A stretch of DNA of 23,579 bases from Colimorpha sp964483145. Lineage in GTDB: Bacteria > Bacteroidota > Bacteroidia > Bacteroidales > P3. This document shows positions 1 through 8,036 of the stretch, one piece after another (the stretch's first letter is position 1; every line of letters starts with the position of its first letter). Location: assembly GCA_964483145.1 (NCBI GenBank), contig CAZAAK010000034.1, positions 1 through 23,579 on the forward strand, read 5' to 3'. The notes under the pieces are model-generated. The model was not told the origin of the DNA. It saw only the letters and a list, made by a program, of their open reading frames with translations, and made no database searches. A program made the translations under genes and the position numbers.

Positions 1-456
1 AACAATGAGTATAACTGAATATTAACCCTGTCTAAAAATGGGGAGTACTATACTTAAGGGTCGCGCCAAATGCCGATGGATAAATTTTATGTAGACATGT
101 TTCAATTGACTACGTGTGAGTGATGAAGTAAGTATGCAAAATTCACTAATATACAAATACATGTTGTATTGTTTTATCGCATTGGAGTAAAGTCGGTTGT
201 AGTTGGACTCATTTAGTTGGTGCGCGATTTGCTAGGGTGGTAATTTTTTTTGGTTCTAATGGGCTGGGGTAGACGTTATGGGTAGTTGAGTTGTGAGCTC
301 GGTCCGGTGGACAGTGGGATCTAATTGTGAGGGATGTAAGTGAAGAGGGTGATGTTAGCAATTAACATTTGACTGTTGACAAAAATGGGAAGAAGAGTTT
401 CTTTCATTGATATATTACCAGTAATTTTACTCGTTGAATCTATAAACCACTGTTTT
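1..456. other. AT-rich stretch without a convincing gene
   Basis: No reading frame here resembles a protein, and the base composition is visibly more AT- and GT-rich than the coding DNA that follows. Two small perfect inverted repeats can be seen: ATACAA/TTGTAT at 151-156 and 164-169, and TGTTA/TAACA at 353-357 and 363-367. The second lies about 90 bases before the chosen start of the TPR gene and could be an operator or part of the leader. I found no TAnnTTTG promoter box with a good spacing, so the promoter of the TPR gene is not placed. The first bases may be the end of a unit that begins outside the window. Confidence 0.5.
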
Positions 457-3400
457 ATGCAACGATTTAAAGTTCTATTGGTTATAGCGTTTTTGTTGCT
501 GCCGGCTTCGGCTGTTTTGGCGCAAAAGACTTCTCCGGAAGGGGCGGTTAGGCAACTTTACCGTCAAGCGCTTGACCTGTATGAAAAAGAAAAGTACGCC
601 TCTGCGCAAAACCTTTTCGACAAGCTCGCCTCTGGCGTTGCCGCTGCCGATGAGCAGGTGGCAGAGGAGGCTTGCTACTACGGAGCGGTATGTGCGGAGA
701 AACTGAATAACAACGATGCCGATTTCCGCCTAAGGGAATACTTGCGCCTTTACCCGCAGAGCGTGCACGCCAACATGGCCAATTTCTATTTGGGCAACTA
801 CCACTATGGCAAAGGCGACTATGAGAAGGCGTTGAAGTACTACAGAAAAGTGGTGTCGCGCGAGGTGGAGTATGGCCACCGGAGCGAGTTCAACTTCAAA
901 GTAGGTTACTGCTATTTCAACGACCAAGACTATGGCGAGGCAAAAAAATATTTTCAGCAGGAGATTGGGGGCAAGTCGAAATACACCAACGCTGCCATCT
1001 ACTACTATGCCCACATGCAGTATATGGACGGCAAGTATGATTTGGCTTTGCGCAACTTCGAGAAGTTGCAGTCGGACCGCAAGTTTGCCAAGATAGTGCC
1101 CTCATATATTGCCCGAATCTACTACTATTTGGGCAAGGACGACGAGTTGTTGCAAATGGCGCCAACGCTGTTGCTAGAGGAGGATGTGTTCAAGAAGAAC
1201 GAAATTCGCCAAATGGTTGCGGAGGTCTACTTTAATCGCGGAGAATACAAAAATGCCCTAGACTACTACAATGCCGCCATGCGTCACCGCGACGACAATG
1301 CAGTGGACGATCCCACGCAGACTTTTGCTGGCAGCAATGCACAGAGCACCAAAAAGAGTAATACGGCTACTTTGGTGGCTTGCACACCGCAGGACAACTA
1401 CTACCAGGTGGGCTACTGCCATTATATGTTGCACCAGTACGACTCGGCGCAGTTCTACCTAAGCCGGAAAACCGCTTGCGTGGACAGTGTGGCGCAGAAT
1501 GCCCTCTATGTGTTGGGCGACGTGGACTTGAAACTGGGGCGCAAAACCGAGGCACGTAGCATGTTCTTGCAGGCGTCAACCATGGATTTTGACCCCCAGA
1601 TTAAGGAGGATGCCCAATTTAACTACGCCAAGCTCTCCTACGAGCTCAACGCCAACCCCTATAACGAGAGCATCCGTTCCTTTGAGGATTATTTGCTGAA
1701 GTACCCCAAGACCTCCCACAAGAAAGAGGTGGAGGAAATTCTTACTTCGCTCTACTTCAGCACCCGCAACTACAAGGACGCCCTCATCCTAATCGAAAAG
1801 ATTCCTGACCGCAGCCCAGTGATGAACCAGGCCTATCAACGCATTGTAATCAACCGTGGCATTGAGGTTTTCAATACCGGCAACTTGAAAGCTGCCGCCA
1901 CCTATTTTATGAAGGCTACCAAAATCAATGCCTTGCCCAAATACACTACCGATGCAAGCTACCTCTATGCCGAGGCACGTTACCGCCAGGGCGATGTGGA
2001 GGCTGCCGGCAAGGCTCTTGACCGTTTTATGCTCAGCACCAATGCCACAACTTCGCCTTATTACCGTCAGGCCCTCTACACCCATGGCTATATCGGCATT
2101 CAGCGGGGCAATATTAGCGATGCAACCGACGACTTCAAGATGTTTGTGCGCCTATCCGATGCAAGCATCGAGGCCCACCAAGTGAACGATGTTTACAACC
2201 GCTTGGGCGATTGCTACTATCTTAGTAGCCAATATGCCGATGCTATCAAATATTACGACCGGGTGATTGAGGCAGGCGATGCCGATGCCGATTACTCCAC
2301 CTATCAGAAGGCTCTTTGCTATGGTGCTTTGGGCAAATATGGCGAGAAGTTGACCTACTTAAACCAGATTTTCGAGCGTTTCAAGGAGTCGCCTTTGGCC
2401 GCCAAGGCCCTGTTTGAGATAGGCAACACCTACCTAGTGAACGACAACAACAGCATGGCATTGCTCTATTTCAACAACTTCCGTGAGCAATACCCCACCA
2501 ACAGTTTGGTCAAGACGGCTTTGTTGAACATAGGCCTAATCTATTACAACACCGACCGTAACGAAGAAGCTCTAGAGGTTTTCGACCAGTTGCTGACAAA
2601 TTATGCCGGCACCGATGAGGCTCGCGATGCTTTGAGCACCGTAAAGAATATCTATGTGGGCATGAACCGTGTGGACGAGTACTTTGGCTATGTCAAGCGC
2701 ACCACCAAGTACGCCGTCTCTACTGTAGAGCAGGACAGCACCCTTTATATGTCGGCCGAGAATCAGTATATGAATGGCGATTGCGAAAGCAGTGTGAAGA
2801 GCTTTGAAAACTATTTAGACAAGTTCCCCGAAGGTCTTTTCCACTTGCAGGCGCACTATTATGCCGCTGATTGTCTCTTCCGCACTGGACAGAACGAGCG
2901 GGCCTTGCCCCACTACGAGGCCGTTGCCAATGCAGGGCGCAACAGCTACTCGGAGCGTTCGCTGCAAAATGCTGCCAACATTGCTTATAACCTAAACAAC
3001 TTTACCAAAGCACTGGACCTCTACGGCCAACTGGTGAATCTAGCCGAGAGCGATAACAGTCGCATTGTCGGCAGGGTGGGATATATGCGTAGTTGGGTTC
3101 GGTTGGATATGTGCGACAGTGTGCTCTCTTCTGCCCAACGGCTACTGAGCGAGACAAAAATTACCGATGAGCTTCGCGACGAGGCTAGAATCTGCATGGC
3201 TCGTTGCTATTATGGAAACGATGTCACTTACCCTCAGGCCGACAGCCTCTATCTGTTGCTGAAGGGCTCCACAAATGGCGATTACAGTGGTGAGGCCTCT
3301 TACCGCATTGCCGAGATGCATTTCTTGCAACGGGACTACGATGGAGCGGAGCACGCCATCGAGTCCATTGCGGCCGACCCCGCTAGCGACTATTGGTTGG

Positions 3401-3630
3401 CCAAGTCCTTCGTCCTGTGGGCCGACATCTTCCATGCCCGTGGCAACAACTTGCAAGCAAAGCAGACATTGCAGAGCATAATCGACAATTACGACGGCGA
3501 CGACCTTGTTCAACTGGCCTTGCAGAAGCGCAATGCTATTCTTGAGGAGGAAAAACCCGCCCAACAACCCGAAGAGGAAGAGGTTGTGATTGAACTTGAA
3601 AACGAACACGAATCCGAAAACAAACAGTAA
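457..3630 (+). CDS. Large secreted tetratricopeptide-repeat protein
   Basis: A 1057-residue protein that begins with a clear signal peptide (MQRFKVLLVIAFLLLPASA, cleavage probably after VLAQ), so it should be exported to the periplasm. The frame is open upstream to an ATG at 376, but that would put 27 residues before the signal peptide, so 457 is preferred. Almost the whole mature chain is TPR-like helical repeats rich in A-x-x-Y-Y and G-x-Y-x-x-A-L motifs, for example GKGDYEKALKYYRKVV and GNLKAAATYFMKA. The tail is strongly acidic (EEEEVVIELENEHE). TPR arrays are protein-binding scaffolds; no catalytic motif is seen. Its stop is followed after two bases by the start of a beta-barrel protein, so the two are almost certainly co-translated and may work together at the outer membrane. 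The exact role is unknown. Confidence 0.9.
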   Translation: MQRFKVLLVIAFLLLPASAVLAQKTSPEGAVRQLYRQALDLYEKEKYASAQNLFDKLASGVAAADEQVAEEACYYGAVCAEKLNNNDADFRLREYLRLYPQSVHANMANFYLGNYHYGKGDYEKALKYYRKVVSREVEYGHRSEFNFKVGYCYFNDQDYGEAKKYFQQEIGGKSKYTNAAIYYYAHMQYMDGKYDLALRNFEKLQSDRKFAKIVPSYIARIYYYLGKDDELLQMAPTLLLEEDVFKKNEIRQMVAEVYFNRGEYKNALDYYNAAMRHRDDNAVDDPTQTFAGSNAQSTKKSNTATLVACTPQDNYYQVGYCHYMLHQYDSAQFYLSRKTACVDSVAQNALYVLGDVDLKLGRKTEARSMFLQASTMDFDPQIKEDAQFNYAKLSYELNANPYNESIRSFEDYLLKYPKTSHKKEVEEILTSLYFSTRNYKDALILIEKIPDRSPVMNQAYQRIVINRGIEVFNTGNLKAAATYFMKATKINALPKYTTDASYLYAEARYRQGDVEAAGKALDRFMLSTNATTSPYYRQALYTHGYIGIQRGNISDATDDFKMFVRLSDASIEAHQVNDVYNRLGDCYYLSSQYADAIKYYDRVIEAGDADADYSTYQKALCYGALGKYGEKLTYLNQIFERFKESPLAAKALFEIGNTYLVNDNNSMALLYFNNFREQYPTNSLVKTALLNIGLIYYNTDRNEEALEVFDQLLTNYAGTDEARDALSTVKNIYVGMNRVDEYFGYVKRTTKYAVSTVEQDSTLYMSAENQYMNGDCESSVKSFENYLDKFPEGLFHLQAHYYAADCLFRTGQNERALPHYEAVANAGRNSYSERSLQNAANIAYNLNNFTKALDLYGQLVNLAESDNSRIVGRVGYMRSWVRLDMCDSVLSSAQRLLSETKITDELRDEARICMARCYYGNDVTYPQADSLYLLLKGSTNGDYSGEASYRIAEMHFLQRDYDGAEHAIESIAADPASDYWLAKSFVLWADIFHARGNNLQAKQTLQSIIDNYDGDDLVQLALQKRNAILEEEKPAQQPEEEEVVIELENEHESENKQ

Positions 3631-3632
3631 CT

Positions 3633-5495
3633 ATGAGATACGTCAGGATCTTTTCCGTGATAATTACAGCCTTGTTGCTAGGTGCAGGCTTTACCTGCCG
3701 CGGTCAGGCGGATAGCAATGTCTACAACGAACGTGTGGTAGTTACCAGCCGCTACAAACCTGTGGTTGAGCAAATGCCCAAAATCAATGTAGCCCCTACT
3801 ATCACCGACACAGTTTCAACCATCCAAAAGTCCTTTACTTATGACATTAACACACGTCGGCTGACATCGCTTTATGAGCCTTCGCGCATCAAGGCGGCCC
3901 GCATCATTGGCGAGCCTGCCACGCGGTTGTACAACAACTACATCAAATTGGGCGGGGGTAACTATTGGTCACCGTTGGCAGAGGTATACTTCAATTCGTT
4001 ACGTAGCACCAACAAGAGTTACGGCATTCGCGCAGTGCACCGCTCCTCTTGGGGCACTATCGGGCGTGCCTGCGACAGCATTCCGTCGGCCACCCATTAT
4101 GGGCAGGCGCCGTTTTCCTACACCGACATCAGTCTCTTTGGTAAACTGATTACCCGTAAGAATCTGCAATTGAGTGCCGACCTAGGCTACCAAAACGACT
4201 TCAACCGCTACTATGGCTTTAGCGATAGTACCCTCGATGCCGTCATGGGCCTTGTGCGCGACTCCGTTGATCGGAGCAGCTACAATGCCGTCTACAATAC
4301 GGCCTCGGCCAATTTTGGCGTCAAGACACTCAATACCGATGTGCATGCTTTGGGCTACGAGGCCAACGTGGGCGTGGTCGACCTTTTTGCTAGTTATAGC
4401 CAAAACGAGTTGAACCTGAATGTGGATGGCAATATCCACTATGGCTTTACGCTGGCGCAGAAATACAGCGGTGTGGCCTACCTGCACCTTACCTACAATG
4501 GCTTCTTCAACAACTACAACCCCATTGCATTGCCATTTGGCGCCGACAGCGCCAGCAATGCCGACTTGCTCGACCGTAACGACAGCACAGGGCGGTCCGC
4601 CTTGGCCGACCGCAGTTCGCATCACCTTTACAAGGCCAATCCATACCTCGATTTTGTCTTCTCCGGATTTCAGATTCATGCGGGCGCAGTGGTGGCTTTG
4701 GATGGCTACAACAGCAGCAAAGGCAAGGTACATCTCTACCCGGATGCCTCTGTCACCAAATCGTTTTTCAACGACTTGCTCACGGCTACCCTGTCGGCAC
4801 AAGGCAACATCGATGCCAATAGCTGGAATCAGATCCGCTTGACAAACCCCTATGTGGCCCCTGGTTGCCAGGTGCGTGCAACTAGCCGTTACGACTTTGC
4901 GGCCAAGTTGCGTTGCAATCCAAGCAAGAAGATAAACTTTAGCGTTTACGGGGTCTATAGCTCGGTGGATGACGACCTTTCTTTTGGACTGAGCGAAAGA
5001 TATCACCTACACAACGTTTTTAACCCAGTATACGACAGCCTCACCTGCATTCGATTGGGCGGTAACTTTGCCTTTGTCAACGACGAGATGCTACGACTAG
5101 AGGCCAGAGGCAACTACTATATATACAGGAACAAGCGCACCGAAATCCGTGGCACCGGACGTGTGGAGTTGCCTCTCTATTACCGCCCCGATTTCGATGC
5201 TGGTGTGGCTGCTACGGTGAACTACTACAATAAAATCATCGGTCGTGTGGAGGTTCAACTGCTGGGGCGGATTCCTTATGCTACAGTGATGGCACCGGAC
5301 GGCTCCGACAGCACGAGCTATTTACCTTTGCGATATGGCGTCAACTTGGAGTTGGAGTACCGTCACAACAAGGCGCTGAGTTTCTTCCTAAAGGTAGATA
5401 ATTTACTTTTTCAACGCTATTTCTACTGGCAGAACTACCCAAGCTACCGCGGTCTATTTCTTGCTGGCTTGACCTATACAATCCCCTCAAAATAA
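3633..5495 (+). CDS. Outer-membrane beta-barrel protein (TonB-receptor-like annotation group)
   Basis: A 620-residue protein with an N-terminal signal peptide (MRYVRIFSVIITALLLGAGF, cleavage probably near RGQA). The mature part is rich in alternating aromatic/polar strands (YFNSLRSTNKSYGIRAVH, LSADLGYQNDFNRYYGF) and ends in an aromatic-containing last strand (GLTYTIPSK), as expected for an outer-membrane barrel. Residues 30-50 (NERVVVTSRYKPVVEQ) faintly resemble the start of a TonB-receptor plug, but I see no complete plug domain and the protein is short for a TonB-dependent receptor. It starts two bases after the TPR gene. A barrel paired with a periplasmic TPR scaffold suggests an envelope complex; its substrate cannot be told from the sequence. 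Confidence 0.85.
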   Translation: MRYVRIFSVIITALLLGAGFTCRGQADSNVYNERVVVTSRYKPVVEQMPKINVAPTITDTVSTIQKSFTYDINTRRLTSLYEPSRIKAARIIGEPATRLYNNYIKLGGGNYWSPLAEVYFNSLRSTNKSYGIRAVHRSSWGTIGRACDSIPSATHYGQAPFSYTDISLFGKLITRKNLQLSADLGYQNDFNRYYGFSDSTLDAVMGLVRDSVDRSSYNAVYNTASANFGVKTLNTDVHALGYEANVGVVDLFASYSQNELNLNVDGNIHYGFTLAQKYSGVAYLHLTYNGFFNNYNPIALPFGADSASNADLLDRNDSTGRSALADRSSHHLYKANPYLDFVFSGFQIHAGAVVALDGYNSSKGKVHLYPDASVTKSFFNDLLTATLSAQGNIDANSWNQIRLTNPYVAPGCQVRATSRYDFAAKLRCNPSKKINFSVYGVYSSVDDDLSFGLSERYHLHNVFNPVYDSLTCIRLGGNFAFVNDEMLRLEARGNYYIYRNKRTEIRGTGRVELPLYYRPDFDAGVAATVNYYNKIIGRVEVQLLGRIPYATVMAPDGSDSTSYLPLRYGVNLELEYRHNKALSFFLKVDNLLFQRYFYWQNYPSYRGLFLAGLTYTIPSK

Positions 5496-5588
5496 GAGTA
5501 AAACACGCAAGGTTAGGTCCGTCGGGCTGGCTGTAAGACCCATTGGCTTGTCTCGGATTGTCCATCATCTCCTACAACACTACAAAGC

Positions 5589-6956
5589 ATGACTTACCAG
5601 GAAACCATCGATTATCTTTTCAATAGCTTGCCAATGTATCACCGCATTGGCAAGGCGGCCTACAAGGCCGATATTACCAACACCGTGCAACTGATGGCGC
5701 ATCTCGGCAACCCCGAGAGGCGTTTTCGTAGCATACATGTGGCCGGCACCAACGGAAAGGGTTCGGTTTCACATATGCTTTGCTCGGTGCTGATGCAGGC
5801 AGGCTACAAGGTGGGGTTGTATACCTCGCCCCATCTAGTGGACTTCCGCGAACGCATCCGCATAGATGGCATGATGATACCCCAACAGTGCGTTACCGAC
5901 TTTGTGGAGCGTCACCGCGATTTTATGCAGACGTTGCAACTGAGTTTTTTTGAGATGACCGTGGGACTAGCGTTCGACTTTTTTGCCCGACAGCAGGTGG
6001 ATGTGGCTGTGGTAGAAGTTGGCATGGGTGGTAGGCTCGATAGCACCAATGTCATCCGACCCGACCTCAGTGTGATTACCAATATCGGCTACGACCACAC
6101 CCAGTTTTTGGGCACTACTCTCGCGCAGATAGCGGGCGAAAAGGCTGGCATTATCAAACATGGCGTGCCGGTAGTGATAGGGGAGAGTCACCCCGAGACT
6201 CGGCCAGTTTTCGAGACTAAAGCGGCAGAGATGGAAGCCCCTATCTATTTTGCCGATGACAGGTATACTATAGTGGAAACCAGTCATCCGGCCGACCGAG
6301 GACTAGATGAGTATGATCCCAACCTGCACTTCGGCGTTAGGGTAGCAGACGGGAAATTGCCCTTTGGGGCTAGTCGGGAGGAGTTTATTTCGCCTCTTAG
6401 CGGCAGCTACCAGTTGCACAATATAGCCACCCTATTCCAAGCAATGGAACTGTTGCCTGCGGTAGGGTATAGCATTGGCGCAGAAAATGTGCGCCAGGGT
6501 ATTGCCCGAGTGGTTGCCGACACGGGCCTGCACGGCCGTTGGGAGGTAATGGACCATCTTCCGCTGACCATTTGCGAAACGGCCCACAATGCCGAGGGGG
6601 TGAGGACAATGTTGCAGAAACTATCCGAGATACCCTACAAACATTTGCACATTGTCTATGGTTGCGTGAACGACAAGGACTACCGGAAAATCCTGCGCAT
6701 GATGCCACAGGAACGTACCACCTACTATTATACCCAACCCAGCGTACCGAGGGGCTTGCCTGTGCCGCAACTAGTGATGGCTGCCCAGGAGGAGCGGATG
6801 AGCGGTGAGGCTTTTGTTAACGTTGGGGATGCTATTCGGGCAGCTCGCAATGCCGCTGACCAGCACAGTGATTTGGTGTTGGTTACGGGGAGTATTTTTT
6901 TGGTGGCGGATGCGGTGGAGTATTACGGTTGTTGCGTGGCGGAGAGGAAGCAATAA
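5589..6956 (+). CDS. folC: Folylpolyglutamate synthase / dihydrofolate synthase
   Basis: A 455-residue cytosolic Mur-ligase-family enzyme that adds glutamate to dihydropteroate and to folates using ATP. Diagnostic motifs are the P-loop GTNGKGS at residues 53-59, the following YTSPHLVDFRERIRIDG block, the VEVGMGGRLDSTN block, the TNIGYDHTQFLG block and GEKAGIIK, all in the family order. Length is normal for FolC. The start ATG at 5589 places the motifs where expected. It follows the barrel gene by 93 bases with no recognisable promoter box between, so it may be read from the same transcript, although the functions look unrelated. A hairpin about 65 bases after the stop probably ends transcription. 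Confidence 0.95.
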   Translation: MTYQETIDYLFNSLPMYHRIGKAAYKADITNTVQLMAHLGNPERRFRSIHVAGTNGKGSVSHMLCSVLMQAGYKVGLYTSPHLVDFRERIRIDGMMIPQQCVTDFVERHRDFMQTLQLSFFEMTVGLAFDFFARQQVDVAVVEVGMGGRLDSTNVIRPDLSVITNIGYDHTQFLGTTLAQIAGEKAGIIKHGVPVVIGESHPETRPVFETKAAEMEAPIYFADDRYTIVETSHPADRGLDEYDPNLHFGVRVADGKLPFGASREEFISPLSGSYQLHNIATLFQAMELLPAVGYSIGAENVRQGIARVVADTGLHGRWEVMDHLPLTICETAHNAEGVRTMLQKLSEIPYKHLHIVYGCVNDKDYRKILRMMPQERTTYYYTQPSVPRGLPVPQLVMAAQEERMSGEAFVNVGDAIRAARNAADQHSDLVLVTGSIFLVADAVEYYGCCVAERKQ

Positions 6957-7021
6957 AGGTGTACTGGCACTTTCGCCTATCCCCCCCCTAGAAAAAAAGA
7001 AAAGGAATAATAATATAGAAT

Positions 7022-7058
7022 AAGGACGGCTACAACAACTTGTGTTGGCCTTCCTTTT
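7022..7058. terminator. Probable terminator between convergent folC and lipoprotein gene
   Basis: An AAGGACGGC...GCCTTCCTT stem with one mismatch encloses an inner CAACA/TGTTG hairpin, and on the plus strand it runs directly into TTTTT. That fits a rho-independent terminator for folC. On the minus strand the flanking DNA is T-rich but less regular, so a bidirectional role is possible. Confidence 0.7.
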
Positions 7059-7103
7059 TATAGGTTCACCCTGACGGGTTGTCCATCGTACTGGGCACGA
7101 CTG

Positions 7104-7550
7104 TTATTGTGCCGTCCCCAAGGCGTTGAGCAATGTGATGATGGAGGTAACGGTGTTGACGCTTTGGCTGATATTAGAGGCGTTTACGTTCAAGCCCGTC
7201 AAGCTGTTCATCGTGTTGATGATGCTGCTGACATTGGCGGAGGTAATCAGGTTGCCGCCTGCGGAAACCATACCTGCGGCAAAAGAGTTTTTGTAGCTAC
7301 TGTTGGTTTGGTTGCTACGATACCCAGTGTAGCCAGCAGCCAGGGCCAAGGCGTTGGTGAGGTCGGAGGAATTGCTTAAGCTAATGGTGCCGTTGGTCTT
7401 GTATGATTTGTAAAGACCGATAATGGCGTTGGCGGTACTTTGGCCGGTGGCTTTGGCCGCGGAGTCGGAAGCAGAGAGGGAACCAATGCTACTGCAGGAA
7501 ACAAACGAGAGTGCTGCAAAGCACATAAGAATGATACTGAATCTTTTCAT
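7104..7550 (-). CDS. Small Ser/Asn/Thr-rich lipoprotein of unknown function
   Basis: A 148-residue protein with a lipoprotein signal (MKRFSIILMCFAALSFVSC); the likely lipid-anchored cysteine is Cys19, in SFVSC. The mature part is poor in charged residues and rich in Ser, Asn, Thr, Ala and Gly, with sequence such as NVNASNISQSVNTVTSI. I do not recognise the family and see no catalytic motif. It is likely anchored in the outer or inner membrane facing the periplasm or outside. It converges on folC, and on its own strand the region upstream carries a TACTTTTG promoter box (plus-strand 7590-7597). A small GGCAC/GTGCC hairpin (7094-7113) spans its stop codon. Confidence 0.75.
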   Translation of the reverse strand: MKRFSIILMCFAALSFVSCSSIGSLSASDSAAKATGQSTANAIIGLYKSYKTNGTISLSNSSDLTNALALAAGYTGYRSNQTNSSYKNSFAAGMVSAGGNLITSANVSSIINTMNSLTGLNVNASNISQSVNTVTSIITLLNALGTAQ

Positions 7551-7589
7551 GATATTGTTTTAATTGTTGTTAGTATTGTTTTTAGGGTG

Positions 7590-7597
7590 CAAAAGTA
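7590..7597 (-). promoter_or_regulatory. -7 promoter box of the small lipoprotein gene
   Basis: On the minus strand this reads TACTTTTG, matching the Bacteroidetes TAnnTTTG box, about 40 bases before the lipoprotein start. No clear TTTG box lies 19 bases further upstream. Confidence 0.55.
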
Positions 7598-7746
7598 CAA
7601 TTTTTTTACAGATTGGTATCTTTTTTGTCTTTTTTATTGCAGATGTAGGCAAGCGTGAGGGTACAGTTTTCCTCAAATAAATAGTGCAAACATGGCAAAA
7701 TTATAGAAAAATAGGGGCGAAAGTCTGTTGAGTGGGAAATATTTCG

Positions 7747-7754
7747 TACTTTTG
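7747..7754 (+). promoter_or_regulatory. -7 promoter box upstream of a structured non-coding stretch
   Basis: TACTTTTG followed by CAACTCCG, nearly the same as the mtgA promoter (TACTTTTG then CACCTCCG at 14122). A TTG triplet ends 16 bases upstream, slightly closer than ideal. It lies 283 bases before the pruA start, which has its own nearer promoter box. Confidence 0.55.
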
Positions 7755-7957
7755 CAACTCCGATGTTAAGGATTGTGCGCGTCGGAAAAGGGGTTGACCC
7801 GTGGCTAGATTAACTGTGTAAATTCAGTCTGCTGCATAGTGGTTTAAAAAAAGTAGCTGTGCTTTGCTGCAAAGACAGAACTGGAGATATGTGGCGGATG
7901 AGATTCCTTGTGTGAGAGGTGTGAATCTGGCTGAAGATTTTGTGAGGTGTTTTTTTC
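7755..7957 (+). ncRNA. Candidate small RNA or long pruA leader
   Basis: No protein is convincing here, but the strand is rich in hairpins after a good promoter box. CTGT-CTTTG pairs with CAAAG-ACAG at 7857-7878, CCGA pairs with TCGG in the first 40 bases, and AGATTC (7901-7906) pairs with GAATCT (7923-7928). The same GAATCT could instead pair with AGATT at 7935-7939, so two structures compete. A run of seven T ends the stretch (7950-7956), but it is not directly behind a hairpin. It could be a separate small RNA, a regulatory leader, or chance. I could not match it to 6S RNA or a known riboswitch by eye. Confidence 0.3.
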
Positions 7958-7986
7958 TTGTGAATTGAGAAAAAAGTGTAAATTTG
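7957..7986 (+). promoter_or_regulatory. Probable pruA promoter
   Basis: CTTG at 7957-7960 and TAAATTTG at 7979-7986 are separated by 18 bases, close to the Bacteroidetes TTTG-N19-TAnnTTTG arrangement. Transcription would start around 7992, giving a leader of about 45 bases before the ATG at 8037. Confidence 0.6.
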
Positions 7987-8036
7987 CAGATTCATTGAAT
8001 GACAATTGTTTGTTAAACACATATTATAAAAGTCTT

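Noticed and set aside
4182..5006. 274-residue open frame on the minus strand inside the barrel gene
   Set aside because: It lies wholly opposite a well-supported outer-membrane protein and has no recognisable motif or start signals.
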